From: Ruegeria sp. SCSIO 43209
GTDB lineage: Bacteria > Pseudomonadota > Alphaproteobacteria > Rhodobacterales > Rhodobacteraceae
Length of the DNA stretch: 64,000 nucleotides
Assembly (NCBI RefSeq): GCF_019904295.1
Contig: NZ_CP065359.1
Coordinates: forward strand, 1-64,000
Direction of reading: 5' to 3'
This document shows, one piece after another, positions 1 through 11,348 of the stretch. The position numbers were made by a program, and so were the translations under genes. The notes below the pieces were generated by a model. The model ran no database searches, had not been told where the DNA came from, and saw only the letters and a program-made list of their open reading frames with translations. The first letter of the stretch is position 1. Every line of letters begins with the position of its first letter.

Positions 1-40
1 GCCTTAAGGCCAATAATGAATGGGATGCGTGAGGCGCCGA

Positions 41-1423
41 ATGACACAAGAGAAATGGGGACAACTGCGTAGCAAATTGATGAAGGCGGTTGGGAAGAAC
101 AATTTTACCACCTGGATTGAACCCTTGGAGTTTCAGGAGTTGCAGGATGGTGTAGCGGTGTTCTCGGTGCCGACCAACTTCATGGGCAACTATGTCAGTC
201 AGAATTTTGCGGACCTTATTCTCTATGAGTTGAACACATCGGGCGAAAAGGTTCAGCGCTTGGCATTTCGCACAGCGGCCAATTCGTCAGCCCGTCCCAC
301 ATTGGTGGAAGAGCCCAAGCCGTCTCCCGCGCCAGAAACCCGGCCCGCTGTTACAGATACAGCCAACGATGCGCTTGAAGCACTACAGGCTGCGCCACTG
401 GATCCACGGTTTACCTTTGATAGCTTTGTTGTTGGCAAACCCAACGAACTTGCACATGCCGCAGCTCGCCGCGTATCCGAGGGCGGCCCGGTAACTTTCA
501 ATCCGCTTGTTCTTTACGGTGGTGTTGGACTGGGTAAAACCCACCTGATGCACGCGATTGCGTGGGAGTTGAAAACCAAGCACCCCGAGTTGAATGTGCT
601 TTATCTGTCAGCGGAACAGTTCATGTATCGCTTTGTGCAGGCTTTGCGTGAGCGCCGCATGATGGATTTCAAGCACTTGTTCCGTTCGGTCGATGTGCTG
701 ATGGTCGATGACGTGCAGTTCATCGCTGGCAAGGATTCGACGCAGGAAGAATTTTTCCACACGTTCAACGCGCTGGTGGATCAGAACAAGCAGATCATCA
801 TCTCGGCCGACCGCGCGCCGGGCGAGATCAAGGACCTTGAAGACCGCGTAAAGTCACGCCTGCAATGTGGCCTTGTCGTCGATCTTCATCCCACAGACTA
901 CGAATTGCGTCTGGGAATCCTGCAGAACAAAGTGCAGCAGTACAGCAGCACTTATCCCGATCTGACCATTGCTGATGGTGTATTGGAGTTCCTTGCACAC
1001 CGCATCTCGACCAATGTGCGCGTGCTGGAAGGGGCGCTGACCCGCCTTTTTGCCTTTGCCTCGCTGGTCGGGCGCGAGATCGATATGGAGCTGACGCAGG
1101 ATTGTCTGGCCGATGTACTGCGCGCCTCCGAGCGCAAGATCACCGTCGAAGAGATCCAGCGAAAGGTCTCGGATTATTACAACATCCGCCTCAGCGATAT
1201 CATCGGCCCTAAACGCCTGCGGTCCTATGCGCGTCCGCGTCAGGTGGCGATGTATCTGTGCAAGCAACTGACCAGTCGGTCGCTACCTGAGATTGGCCGT
1301 CGATTTGGCGGGCGTGACCACACCACGGTCATGCATGGCGTGAAGCGCATCGAAGAGCTGAAGTTGACCGATGGCCAGATTGCCGAAGATGTTGAGATGC
1401 TGCGCCGGGCCTTGGAAGCCTAA
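41..1423 (+). CDS. dnaA: Chromosomal replication initiator DnaA
   Basis: AAA+ ATPase that binds DnaA boxes and opens the replication origin. The protein has about 460 residues: an N-terminal DnaB/HolA-interaction domain, a variable Pro/Ala-rich linker at about residues 80-120, Walker A GGVGLGKTH near residue 160, Walker B around VLMVDDVQF, and a C-terminal helix-turn-helix with the DnaA signature GRDHTTVMHGVKRI. An upstream in-frame ATG at position 20 exists, but the ATG at 41 gives the usual family N-terminus (MTQEKWGQLR), so 41 is chosen. It is followed by a strong terminator and then dnaN, the standard alphaproteobacterial order. Identification is firm; only the start is open. Confidence 0.98.
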   Translation: MTQEKWGQLRSKLMKAVGKNNFTTWIEPLEFQELQDGVAVFSVPTNFMGNYVSQNFADLILYELNTSGEKVQRLAFRTAANSSARPTLVEEPKPSPAPETRPAVTDTANDALEALQAAPLDPRFTFDSFVVGKPNELAHAAARRVSEGGPVTFNPLVLYGGVGLGKTHLMHAIAWELKTKHPELNVLYLSAEQFMYRFVQALRERRMMDFKHLFRSVDVLMVDDVQFIAGKDSTQEEFFHTFNALVDQNKQIIISADRAPGEIKDLEDRVKSRLQCGLVVDLHPTDYELRLGILQNKVQQYSSTYPDLTIADGVLEFLAHRISTNVRVLEGALTRLFAFASLVGREIDMELTQDCLADVLRASERKITVEEIQRKVSDYYNIRLSDIIGPKRLRSYARPRQVAMYLCKQLTSRSLPEIGRRFGGRDHTTVMHGVKRIEELKLTDGQIAEDVEMLRRALEA

Positions 1424-1441
1424 ACCGCACTGAATCCTTGA

Positions 1442-1478
1442 AAAACACCCCGGACTATTGCGTTCGGGGTGTTTTCTT
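1442..1478 (+). terminator. Rho-independent terminator after dnaA
   Basis: A perfect 11-bp inverted repeat (AAAACACCCCG at 1442-1452 and CGGGGTGTTTT at 1465-1475) with a 12-nt loop lies 18 bp after the dnaA stop. The 3' arm ends in a T-run, as expected for intrinsic termination. It suggests dnaN is mainly transcribed from its own promoter. Confidence 0.9.
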
Positions 1479-1648
1479 GTGCGCTATTGTCCACGGTTGA
1501 GAATGATCTGGTGTGTTTCACGCGCGCTGCTCTTGACCACCGAGGCAATCCGACCCAGAAATCCGTAAAAAATCCTTGTGCCTCAGGGCTGAGACGCTAA
1601 CGTGCCAGTCCCGCCTATTTCGGCACGCAAGTCAAAGGAACAGAGGGT

Positions 1649-2770
1649 ATGAAGATCAGCATCGAACGCGGCACCCTTCTCAAGGCCGTTTCGCAGGCCC
1701 AGTCAGTTGTCGAACGTCGCAACACGATTCCCATACTTGCCAACGTGCTGATCGAGGCCGAAGGCGATCAGGCGCTGTTTCGTGCCACCGATCTGGACAT
1801 CGAAGTGGTCGACAAGGCCCCCGCGCAAGTCGAGAAAGCGGGCGCTACGACTGTTGCGGCCACAACGCTACATGAGATCGTACGCAAGCTGCCCGATGGG
1901 GCGCTGGTGACCCTGACCGCAGATAGTGCAGCTGGGCGGTTGACCGTGGAAGCGGGGCGCTCGAATTTTTCTCTGGCGACGCTGCCGAAAGAAGATTTCC
2001 CGGTTATGGCGTCTTCAGAATACCAATCGAACTTTACGGCGTCGGCGGCATTGTTGCGCCGGCTGTTCGATAAATCGAAGTTTGCCATTTCCACGGAAGA
2101 GACGAGATATTATTTGAACGGCGTTTACATGCACGTTGCGGATGGTTCCGAGGGCGGCAAGGTATTGCGTTGCGTGGCGACTGATGGTCACCGCTTGGCA
2201 CGGATCGATGCGGATCTGCCGGATGGTGCAGCGGATATGCCGGGCGTGATCGTGCCCCGCAAAACCGTGGGCGAACTGCGCAAGCTGCTGGATGATGACG
2301 AGATGGACATCGCCGTCTCGGTCAGCGAAACCAAGGTGCGGTTTGCAACACCTGACATCACGCTCACCTCGAAAGTGATCGACGGAACGTTCCCGGATTA
2401 CACACGCGTCATCCCGCAAGGCAACACGCGCAAGTTAGAAGTGGACGCGGCTGAATTCGCGCAGGCCGTGGATCGTGTGGCGACAGTTTCGTCCGAACGG
2501 TCGCGGGCCGTCAAACTGCAGTTGGATGCGGATAAGCTGGTTCTGTCAGTGAATGCACCCGACAGTGGTGCGGCTGAGGAAGAGCTGGCAGTTGCTTACG
2601 GGGATGAGCGCCTGGAGATCGGGTTCAACGCCAAATACCTGCTCGAAATCGCGTCTCAGGTGGATCGTGAAAATGCGGTGTTTATGTTCAACTCGGCGGG
2701 TGATCCGACACTGATGCGCGAAGGCAACGACCAAAGCGCAGTATACGTCGTAATGCCGATGCGCGTCTGA
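1649..2770 (+). CDS. dnaN: DNA polymerase III beta subunit (sliding clamp)
   Basis: Ring-shaped processivity clamp of the replicase. The 373-residue protein has the normal family length, the three-domain clamp layout, and a typical C-terminus (VVMPMRV). The ATG is preceded by an AGAGGG ribosome-binding site. It sits between dnaA and recF, the canonical replication cluster, about 225 bp after the dnaA stop, a gap that holds the dnaA terminator and presumably the dnaN promoter. Confidence 0.98.
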   Translation: MKISIERGTLLKAVSQAQSVVERRNTIPILANVLIEAEGDQALFRATDLDIEVVDKAPAQVEKAGATTVAATTLHEIVRKLPDGALVTLTADSAAGRLTVEAGRSNFSLATLPKEDFPVMASSEYQSNFTASAALLRRLFDKSKFAISTEETRYYLNGVYMHVADGSEGGKVLRCVATDGHRLARIDADLPDGAADMPGVIVPRKTVGELRKLLDDDEMDIAVSVSETKVRFATPDITLTSKVIDGTFPDYTRVIPQGNTRKLEVDAAEFAQAVDRVATVSSERSRAVKLQLDADKLVLSVNAPDSGAAEEELAVAYGDERLEIGFNAKYLLEIASQVDRENAVFMFNSAGDPTLMREGNDQSAVYVVMPMRV

Positions 2771-2809
2771 TTGCCTCGACTGGGTGATCTCTAACGAAAG
2801 AGAGGGGTC

Positions 2810-3907
2810 ATGGGATTGGCCCTGACCGAGCTTACGGTCTCGCATTTTCGGTCTCATAAGCTGGCGCGCCTGTCGTTGGACGGACGGCCAGTGGCGATCC
2901 ATGGGCCAAACGGGGCCGGTAAGACCAACATCCTGGAAGCGGTTTCTCTGTTCTCACCCGGGCGCGGGATGCGGCGGGCAAGCGCCGCTGAGATGACACG
3001 GCGCCCCGAGGCGCTGGGGTGGAAGCTGATTGGGCTATTGAATGCGCAAGGACAGAATTTCGAGATTGAAACCTGGTCCGAAGGTGGTGCGGCGCGGCAG
3101 GTGCGGATTGATGAGAAGACCTCAAGCCAGATTGAATTGGGAAAGCTGGCGCGGGTAGTTTGGTTAATCCCATCGATGGACCGTCTCTGGATCGAAGGGG
3201 CTGAAGGGCGACGGCGTTTCCTCGACCGGATCGCGTTGAGTTTTGATCCGGCACATGCCGAGGCATCTCTGACCTATGAAAAAGCGATGCGCGAGCGGAA
3301 CCGGTTGCTGAAAGAACAAGTTCGCGATGCCCATTGGTACGCGGCGCTGGAAGGGCAGATGGCCGAGATGGGGCATCGCATCCACGCCGCGCGGTTGAGT
3401 GCGTTGGAGTATCTGCGCTCAGCACAGGATAAAGCTGAGACTGCCTTTCCGTCAGCGGATCTTGAATTGGTTCAAACCGAAGGTGCAATGCCTGAGACGG
3501 CGGAAGACTTGCGAGAAGCTTTGGATGAAAGCCGGTTTCGCGATCTGGCCGCCGGGCGGACTTTGGTCGGCCCGCATCGATCAGACCTGTATGGTGTATA
3601 TTCCGCCAAGGGCGTTCCTGCCAAAGATTGCTCGACCGGTGAGCAGAAAGCACTGCTGGTATCGCTGATCCTATCAAACGCGCGAGCGTTGGCGGAGATG
3701 GTTGGAGCACCTCCTATTGTATTGCTGGATGAGGTGGCCGCGCATCTGGATGCGGGTCGGCGCGCTGCGTTGTATGATGAGATTTGTGCGCTGGGCGCAC
3801 AGGCCTGGATGACGGGCACCGGGCCTGAGCTATTTGCGGAATTGGGGGATCGAGCCCAAACGCTGGTCGTTACCGAAGGCGACGAGGGCTCGGTCGTCAG
3901 CGTTTAG
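2810..3907 (+). CDS. recF: DNA replication and repair protein RecF
   Basis: SMC-like ATPase that helps load RecA at single-strand gaps with RecO and RecR. The 365-residue protein has Walker A GPNGAGKTN at residues 32-40, the ABC signature around STGEQKALLVSLILS, and Walker B near IVLLDEVAAHLD. The ATG follows GAGAGGGG at good spacing, 40 bp after dnaN, consistent with co-transcription. Its TAG stop overlaps the 3' end of the opposing carboxymuconolactone-decarboxylase-like gene by 4 bp, so the two are convergent with no room for a terminator. Confidence 0.97.
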   Translation: MGLALTELTVSHFRSHKLARLSLDGRPVAIHGPNGAGKTNILEAVSLFSPGRGMRRASAAEMTRRPEALGWKLIGLLNAQGQNFEIETWSEGGAARQVRIDEKTSSQIELGKLARVVWLIPSMDRLWIEGAEGRRRFLDRIALSFDPAHAEASLTYEKAMRERNRLLKEQVRDAHWYAALEGQMAEMGHRIHAARLSALEYLRSAQDKAETAFPSADLELVQTEGAMPETAEDLREALDESRFRDLAAGRTLVGPHRSDLYGVYSAKGVPAKDCSTGEQKALLVSLILSNARALAEMVGAPPIVLLDEVAAHLDAGRRAALYDEICALGAQAWMTGTGPELFAELGDRAQTLVVTEGDEGSVVSV

Positions 3908-4470
3908 GCAGGCTCGCCGACTTTGCGTTCCCAAAGGAAGCCGCGCATCACTTCGTCGACCGGGGTTTTGGCCATGTGGTTGACGTAGTTCGACATGGTT
4001 TTTTGTGCCAGACCCAGTACGACATCCAGGACCGCACGGTGGGAATAGCCAGCGTCAAAGAAGGCCTGCAGCTGTTCTTCAGTCGGGTTTCCACGGGTTT
4101 CCATCACTTGCAGGGTAAAGGTGCGTAGCGCTTCCAGCTTGGCCGTGGGCAGCGGAGTTTCGTTGCGCAGCGCCTCGGTGATCTCGTCAGAGACTTTCAT
4201 CATCTTTGCGATGCCGGTATGCGCAGGCACGCAGTAATGGCATTCGTTTTCGACATTGATGGTTTGCCAGACAACGGTTTTTTCGTCGTTGTTGAAATCG
4301 GTCTGCAGAAACAGGCCGTGCAGAACCTGATAGCCTTCCAGATGCTGGGGGCTTTCGGCCATTACTTTATGAAGACCGGGCAGGCGGCCGAATGCAGCCT
4401 GAGATTTCTCAAGCAGCGGCTTGGACCCTTCCGGGGCGGTTTCTAGGTCGTGAGACGGGAAATTGGCCAT
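3904..4470 (-). CDS. Carboxymuconolactone decarboxylase / AhpD-like protein
   Basis: A 188-residue protein of the AhpD-like fold, all helical, carrying the redox/proton-relay motif ECHYCVPAH (E76, C77, C80, H84). In AhpD this Cys pair reduces peroxiredoxin; in relatives the substrate is often unknown. The frame extends upstream, but the ATG at 4470 has a strong AGGAG site 8 bp away and is preferred. It is divergent from a TetR regulator, with two palindromes between them, so it is probably the regulator's target and may respond to an oxidant or electrophile (inference). Confidence 0.85.
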   Translation of the reverse strand: MANFPSHDLETAPEGSKPLLEKSQAAFGRLPGLHKVMAESPQHLEGYQVLHGLFLQTDFNNDEKTVVWQTINVENECHYCVPAHTGIAKMMKVSDEITEALRNETPLPTAKLEALRTFTLQVMETRGNPTEEQLQAFFDAGYSHRAVLDVVLGLAQKTMSNYVNHMAKTPVDEVMRGFLWERKVGEPA

Positions 4471-4515
4471 GTCAAAACTCCTGTTTCTGGCGCGATGAGT
4501 CGTATTTAGGGTTTC

Positions 4516-4555
4516 TTGAGCGATCACTCAAGTATATATTTGAGCGAACGTTCAA
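4516..4555. promoter_or_regulatory. Twin TetR-type operator in a divergent promoter
   Basis: Two 16-bp near-palindromes with the same half-site, TTGAGCGATCACTCAA (4516-4531) and TTGAGCGAACGTTCAA (4540-4555), lie 24 bp centre to centre between the AhpD-like gene and the tetR gene. The layout fits autorepression and repression of both divergent genes by the adjacent TetR protein. The region also reads as open frame from TTG 4516, but that extension consists of the operator itself. Confidence 0.7.
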
Positions 4556-4569
4556 GAATTGGTGAAACG

Positions 4570-5142
4570 ATGCCCCGCAAACCCTCATATGACCGAGACG
4601 CGCTTATCGCGCAGGCGCGAGATATTTTCTGGCGTCACGGTTGGGCGGGGACGTCGCTTAAGGATCTCGAGCGAGAGCTGAAGCTGAAACCGGGCAGCTT
4701 CTACGCGGCGTTCGGGTCGAAAGATGCGCTCTACGCCCTGGCGTTAGAGCGGTATACTCAGGAAGGGGTTGCCAATATGAAGGCTTTGGCGCAGGAATTG
4801 GGCCCGCTTGGTGCTCTTAAGGTGCAACCTCGTCGTGTGATCGAGGCGTCGGAGCTGCCAACAAAAGCCTGCATGTTGGCGAAGACTTATGCGGAATTGC
4901 AAGCCAAAGACCATGATTTGGCTGATCAGGCGCAAACCCACATGGCTGACATGAAAGCTTGTTTTGCGGACCTCTTTCGCAGCGCGCAGAAGGCCGGAGA
5001 AATCGCGCCAAGTCATGACCCGGATCGCTTGGCGGCGCGCTATCAATCCGACCTTCTGGGGTTGCGATTGTCAGCCGAACGGGACGATGTGAACGCGGCA
5101 GAAATTGCCGAGGATATTGCAGCAGACCTTGATCGGCTTTGA
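4570..5142 (+). CDS. TetR/AcrR family transcriptional regulator
   Basis: A 190-residue regulator with an N-terminal helix-turn-helix (GWAGTSLKDLERELKLKPGSFYAAFGSKDALYALAL region, about residues 22-57) and an all-helical ligand domain with TetR_C-type features. The ATG at 4570 starts MPRKPSYDRD, the usual TetR beginning; an upstream TTG at 4516 would translate the operator and is rejected. It most likely controls itself and the divergent AhpD-like gene through the two palindromes. The ligand is not predictable. Confidence 0.88.
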   Translation: MPRKPSYDRDALIAQARDIFWRHGWAGTSLKDLERELKLKPGSFYAAFGSKDALYALALERYTQEGVANMKALAQELGPLGALKVQPRRVIEASELPTKACMLAKTYAELQAKDHDLADQAQTHMADMKACFADLFRSAQKAGEIAPSHDPDRLAARYQSDLLGLRLSAERDDVNAAEIAEDIAADLDRL

Positions 5143-5154
5143 TCCGCAAATTAA

Positions 5155-7662
<2,508 letters not shown>

Positions 7663-8133
7663 GCGGTTGTAGGTTTGCGCATAACACTTCGCACACCCCA
7701 TAAATTTGCGCAGTTCGCCCACAGTTTTGCGCTGCGCGATTGTCGGCATTGGCGACGAATTCAATCAGTTTTGGCCTAGTCGTTGTGGTTTCGACCCTTT
7801 GCATTTCTCAATCCCGCAAAGGGCCACTCTAAGGAAACTTGGATTCTCGCGAAGGTCTGCGATGCGCAGAAAGCTGACATTGCAAAGTTGCCGTTCAAAG
7901 TTTCGCTTGCCCGACCTGACCGTCCCAGATGGTCGGAGGCTCTTCTTGGAAGTGCGGCACTTTAGATTGTTGGCCTAATTGAGGCAAATTTAGGTACAGA
8001 GCATTTTTGGGCTACGTCAGCCAACGTAAACGCCAGGGAATATGGGCAATACGAAATCCAATTATCCAGATGACAATTGACGAACTATTGGTCGACTAAT
8101 CTCATTGTCCGAGTAAAACCTACCATGCGAGCT
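7663..8133. other. Intergenic stretch with no supported gene
   Basis: About 470 bp between gyrB and the proline-rich protein gene. Short frames here have no RBS and no recognisable motifs. A 12-bp word GCGAAGGTCTGC (7849-7860) recurs inverted at 48618-48629, and the surrounding style resembles decayed intergenic repeats common in Rhodobacterales genomes (inference). No terminator for gyrB was found. Confidence 0.4.
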
Positions 8134-9345
8134 TCAGCGCTGCTTTCGTTTGACCGAAATAATGCATCCAGAATGTTTTGGATGCCTTGCAGGCACATCC
8201 CTTGCCATAGCGTCCACGTTTCCGAGGTGCCGCAACGCTCCGTTGTTCAGCAATACGCCTCGCCCAGCATCAAACCGGCGCTGTCCAAATCCGCTGGCAA
8301 CGCATTCCCAGTCTTCCTTGGCCGCCGCGTTGCGGAATCTCGGTAGGTCGTGCGGGTCATGTCGTCCAGGTGTTGCTGCGACGTGATCGTGTTTCTTCGC
8401 ATTACTTTGGTGGGTTAAATGGTGGGTCACTTGTGTTGTGCTGGGTTGCTGGACACCACCGGTTGTCGGCCTCGGCTTGGGGCGCATGATTGTCACGACG
8501 CCTTGAGGTTTCGGATGTCCTGGGACGGCCACGTGAGTTGCCGTCGGTTTCGGTGTCAACTGTGGAACCTGGCTAGGAACCGCCGTGGGAACCTGATTGG
8601 GGGTTGCGGTTGGGACAAGCGGGGGTGTCGCCGTAGTACCGCTGGGTTGCGGAACACGGCCGGGCACTGCGACCGGAATCTGGTTTGGTGTTGCAGTCGG
8701 GACGAGCGGTGGCACAGCAGTTTGTCCAGTGGGCTGAGGTGGGACCTGACCAGGAACTGCGACTGGTATTTGGTTTGGCGTTGCGGTTGGCACAAGTGGC
8801 GGTACCGCTGTTGGGCCGGTAGGTTGAGGCGGAACCTGGCCAGGGATAGCTATCGGAACTTGATTAGGAGTTGCAGTCGGAACTTGCGGCGGCACCGCGG
8901 TAGGACCGGTAGCCAATGGTGGAACCTGATTGGGAACGGCTGTCGGAACCCGGTTTGGTGTCGCGTTTGGTGCCAAAGGCGGAGTTAGCGTCGGCGCTAC
9001 TATCGGTGTGGGAACCTGACCAGGAACCGCTATTGGTGTCGCAATTGGAACCTGACCGGGAATTGCGTTCGGAACCGCGCCCGGAGCAAGGACTGGAACA
9101 GTAACGGACGTGGGTGTTTGCTGCGTTCCCTTAAGCGGCAACTGATTTGCCACCGGCTGAGTTGGGCCAGTAACTTGATTACCTGCCCCTTGCCCACCAG
9201 CCTGCCCGCATCCTTGGCTCGACTGGTGCGGGTTCCCTACGCCTCGGCACCACCCGTAGTGATTTCCGCGGGCAACGACCTGAGTAGCGGCCAGTTCTGC
9301 AATCAAACAAGCTGCAGTAAGTAAAACAATGCGGTTCCGTTTCAT
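8134..9345 (-). CDS. Secreted proline-rich repeat protein next to a TpsB transporter
   Basis: A 403-residue protein of unknown function. It has an N-terminal signal peptide (MKRNRIVLLTAACLIAELAA, cleavage probably near VVA-RG), a Cys/Gly-rich short segment, a low-complexity region from about residue 82 to 270 containing five 30-residue repeats (core VPTATPNQVP.AVPGQVP), a His-rich linker, and a compact C-terminal module of about 55 residues beginning EDWECVASGFGQRR. It starts 8 bp after the TpsB-type gene and is probably co-transcribed with it. It lacks the beta-helical TPS domain expected of a TpsA exoprotein, so being the cargo is only a hypothesis. Confidence 0.75.
   Translation of the reverse strand: MKRNRIVLLTAACLIAELAATQVVARGNHYGWCRGVGNPHQSSQGCGQAGGQGAGNQVTGPTQPVANQLPLKGTQQTPTSVTVPVLAPGAVPNAIPGQVPIATPIAVPGQVPTPIVAPTLTPPLAPNATPNRVPTAVPNQVPPLATGPTAVPPQVPTATPNQVPIAIPGQVPPQPTGPTAVPPLVPTATPNQIPVAVPGQVPPQPTGQTAVPPLVPTATPNQIPVAVPGRVPQPSGTTATPPLVPTATPNQVPTAVPSQVPQLTPKPTATHVAVPGHPKPQGVVTIMRPKPRPTTGGVQQPSTTQVTHHLTHQSNAKKHDHVAATPGRHDPHDLPRFRNAAAKEDWECVASGFGQRRFDAGRGVLLNNGALRHLGNVDAMARDVPARHPKHSGCIISVKRKQR
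8542..8997 (-). repeat. Five in-frame ~90-bp tandem repeats
   Basis: Residues about 117-268 of the proline-rich protein are five 30-residue units of the form TAVPPLVPTATPNQ.P.AVPGQVPPQP. The DNA copies have diverged at many third positions and at some amino acids, so they are not a recent expansion; the two central copies are the most alike. The repeats produce long false open frames on the opposite strand. Confidence 0.9.
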
Positions 9346-9352
9346 AACATCC

Positions 9353-10897
9353 TCACCAACTTGTTGTCAGAGCAAGATACGCGCCAGGATCGCCAGATTC
9401 GGTTAAAGGGCCGTCTCTCAAAGGGACACCGACGTATCCGGACAGAAATAGGTTTCGCTTGAACTCGATGTCCAAACCCAGACCTGTGGATGCCAGCGTA
9501 GCATTATCAACTTCAAAACTCGCAGGGTCATTGTTCGAGATGTAACCCACGTCGAAAAAGGCAAAGGGCGTTAGCCGATGAATGCTCTGAGAGCTGGGGA
9601 AGTAGGAGTGAGATACTTCGAATATCGCAGAAATCCCGGAATCACCGTCTACTTCGTCAAATCGATATCCGCGCAAAGCATAACGATCACCAAGGAAGTA
9701 CTCTTCAACAGAGGGCAACCGGTCTGTTGTGTACTGCCCCCAAATCTCGGTGCGCCAAGCTGTGTTGGGCGACAAGCCCGTAAGTGGGCTTTCGTATCCG
9801 ACGCCGCCTCGTAGATGCCAGAAAGAAGAGTCCCCGTCGTCAAAACTCGCGTCTGTCGTGTCGTTGTCATTGTCACCAAAAGATAAGGTTAGCCCCGCTT
9901 CCAGAGCTTGTCCCTTTGGATAGTTTTGCCCGTAAAGATACGTAAGGCCAACGACATTCGCGTCACTGGATAGTGGAACGCCACCACTGACTGAATCCGC
10001 TTTTGAAAGGCGATAGTCCAGCAGAAGATACCCATAACGGGCCACATCGCGGATCACGGGGTAACCCATCGCGACTGTGAAGTTCTCGCCGTCAATATCT
10101 GTTCTCGCAAAGTCCCCCGAGAGGTCACGTTTTGCGTTTATGTTCCCGTAGAAGATCTCACCGTATAGACCATTGCTGTTCAGCGGCGTGCGATAGGTAA
10201 GTGCGCCCCACAATGAGTGTTCATCGTCTTTGTCCCAATTGTAATTGCCTGATCCCTCAAATCGCAGCAAATCTCCGACGGTCAGCGTCGAATAAAACTC
10301 TTGTACGACATAAAAACTAAGCGCTTCTCCAAGCTCACGCGGAGGGTTGTCGAGTGTCGCACTACCGGCTTGTTTTCGCAGTGGCTCTCCCAATACTCTC
10401 AGCCGAGCACCAGTCTGATCCGGGTAATCAAGTTCGGTCGACAATTCCAAGTCAGGTATGTCCTCGGCCAGCATCACTGCCCGCTCAAATCGTTTCAGCG
10501 TTATGGGATAGGAGGTGGTGAGGGGCTGAAAAATCTTCTCTAGTGTTTGAAACGTACGCGTATCTACACCTTCAATTTCGATGGTTTGAATGCGCCCTTC
10601 ATCAACAATTATGCTCTGCCCATCGGGACCGGGCCAGGCTTCAGCCAAAAAATAACCGTCTTCTCGGTAGATCTGAGTGATCGTTGATGCGACCTCCACC
10701 GCTGTGATGCGCCCTGACCGATTGAAGGCCAATTGACCGGCAAAAGTTAACAGCTCATCCGTATCATACACCGTTACGCCGTTGACTGAGTGCTGTGATG
10801 CTATGTCCCAGGTTTGTGCAATGCTGTATTTTGGAACCGAAACAATGGCCACAAAAGTGCAAATGATCGCAATTACAACTGAGTTGGTTACGGGCAT
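9353..10897 (-). CDS. ShlB/FhaC/HecB-type outer-membrane secretion protein (TpsB)
   Basis: Omp85-superfamily transporter that exports a partner protein across the outer membrane. The 514-residue product has a signal peptide, a POTRA-like segment around residues 40-110 (ending GYFLAEAW), a second POTRA region, and a 16-strand-type barrel. The conserved L6 motif is visible as LRGYRF after the EEYFLGDRY loop, and the protein ends in an aromatic residue (ALTTSW), as barrel proteins do. No canonical TpsA exoprotein with a TPS domain lies nearby; the only companion is the proline-rich repeat protein downstream. Confidence 0.88.
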   Translation of the reverse strand: MPVTNSVVIAIICTFVAIVSVPKYSIAQTWDIASQHSVNGVTVYDTDELLTFAGQLAFNRSGRITAVEVASTITQIYREDGYFLAEAWPGPDGQSIIVDEGRIQTIEIEGVDTRTFQTLEKIFQPLTTSYPITLKRFERAVMLAEDIPDLELSTELDYPDQTGARLRVLGEPLRKQAGSATLDNPPRELGEALSFYVVQEFYSTLTVGDLLRFEGSGNYNWDKDDEHSLWGALTYRTPLNSNGLYGEIFYGNINAKRDLSGDFARTDIDGENFTVAMGYPVIRDVARYGYLLLDYRLSKADSVSGGVPLSSDANVVGLTYLYGQNYPKGQALEAGLTLSFGDNDNDTTDASFDDGDSSFWHLRGGVGYESPLTGLSPNTAWRTEIWGQYTTDRLPSVEEYFLGDRYALRGYRFDEVDGDSGISAIFEVSHSYFPSSQSIHRLTPFAFFDVGYISNNDPASFEVDNATLASTGLGLDIEFKRNLFLSGYVGVPLRDGPLTESGDPGAYLALTTSW

Positions 10898-11021
10898 TTT
10901 CTACAACCTTTGCATGATTGAGAATGTTAGAGCCTAATCCTATTACGAGGTTTGAATGTCTGAGCTTGCCGTTATTCAAATTTGATCACGACTGGTGCTT
11001 TCGAGATACACAGCAAACAGA

Positions 11022-11321
11022 CTACAATGCGCCTTCGTCGCCCAGGAACTCGATACCAGCGGTCGCGCCATCACTGTAGGCAATGCAATTCCAAGGAGCA
11101 CGATCCTCGCCAACACCGACAGTGACTTGTGTTCCAGCCTCGCTAAACGCGGATGAGAGCACAACGACTTGCGAATTGTTCGTCGTGTTGGCTACATCTC
11201 GCAAACATGCTTGCTGAGCCGGTGTGAGCTCGGCGGACGCACTGGATGTACTCGTGTCGTCACAGGCCGCAAGCATTGCGAAACAAGTTGCGCCTGAAAT
11301 CATCACCATCTTGTTGGTCAT
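11022..11321 (-). CDS. Small predicted lipoprotein
   Basis: A 99-residue protein with a lipoprotein signal: hydrophobic stretch followed by lipobox LAAC, then a Ser/Thr-rich linker. The mature part has two further Cys (QACLRD and WNCIAY), which could form a disulfide. The ATG has purine-rich sequence upstream (rc AGGGAGAAGAAA). Family not recognised. It lies upstream of, and on the same strand as, the TpsB-type gene, 124 bp away, so it may belong to the same unit. Confidence 0.7.
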   Translation of the reverse strand: MTNKMVMISGATCFAMLAACDDTSTSSASAELTPAQQACLRDVANTTNNSQVVVLSSAFSEAGTQVTVGVGEDRAPWNCIAYSDGATAGIEFLGDEGAL

Positions 11322-11348
11322 TTTCTTCTCCCTCTGGGTCCGTTGAAA

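Noticed and set aside
1424..1648. Origin of replication between dnaA and dnaN
   Set aside because: No cluster of TTATCCACA-type DnaA boxes and no AT-rich unwinding region; only a terminator and a promoter-size gap.
2832..3710. 292-codon minus-strand frame opposite recF
   Set aside because: Fully inside recF on the opposite strand, Arg/Pro/Ser-rich and motif-free: a shadow of high-GC coding DNA.
7706..7978. Small open frame after gyrB
   Set aside because: No ribosome-binding site, no family motifs, and composition unlike neighbouring genes.
8419..8988. Long plus-strand open frame opposite the proline-rich repeats
   Set aside because: It is the antisense shadow of the repeats on the minus strand, with no start signal of its own; the repeats create periodic open frames on both strands.
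8542..8997. CRISPR array suspected from the periodicity
   Set aside because: The units are about 90 bp, tandem without unique spacers, and encode an in-frame peptide repeat.
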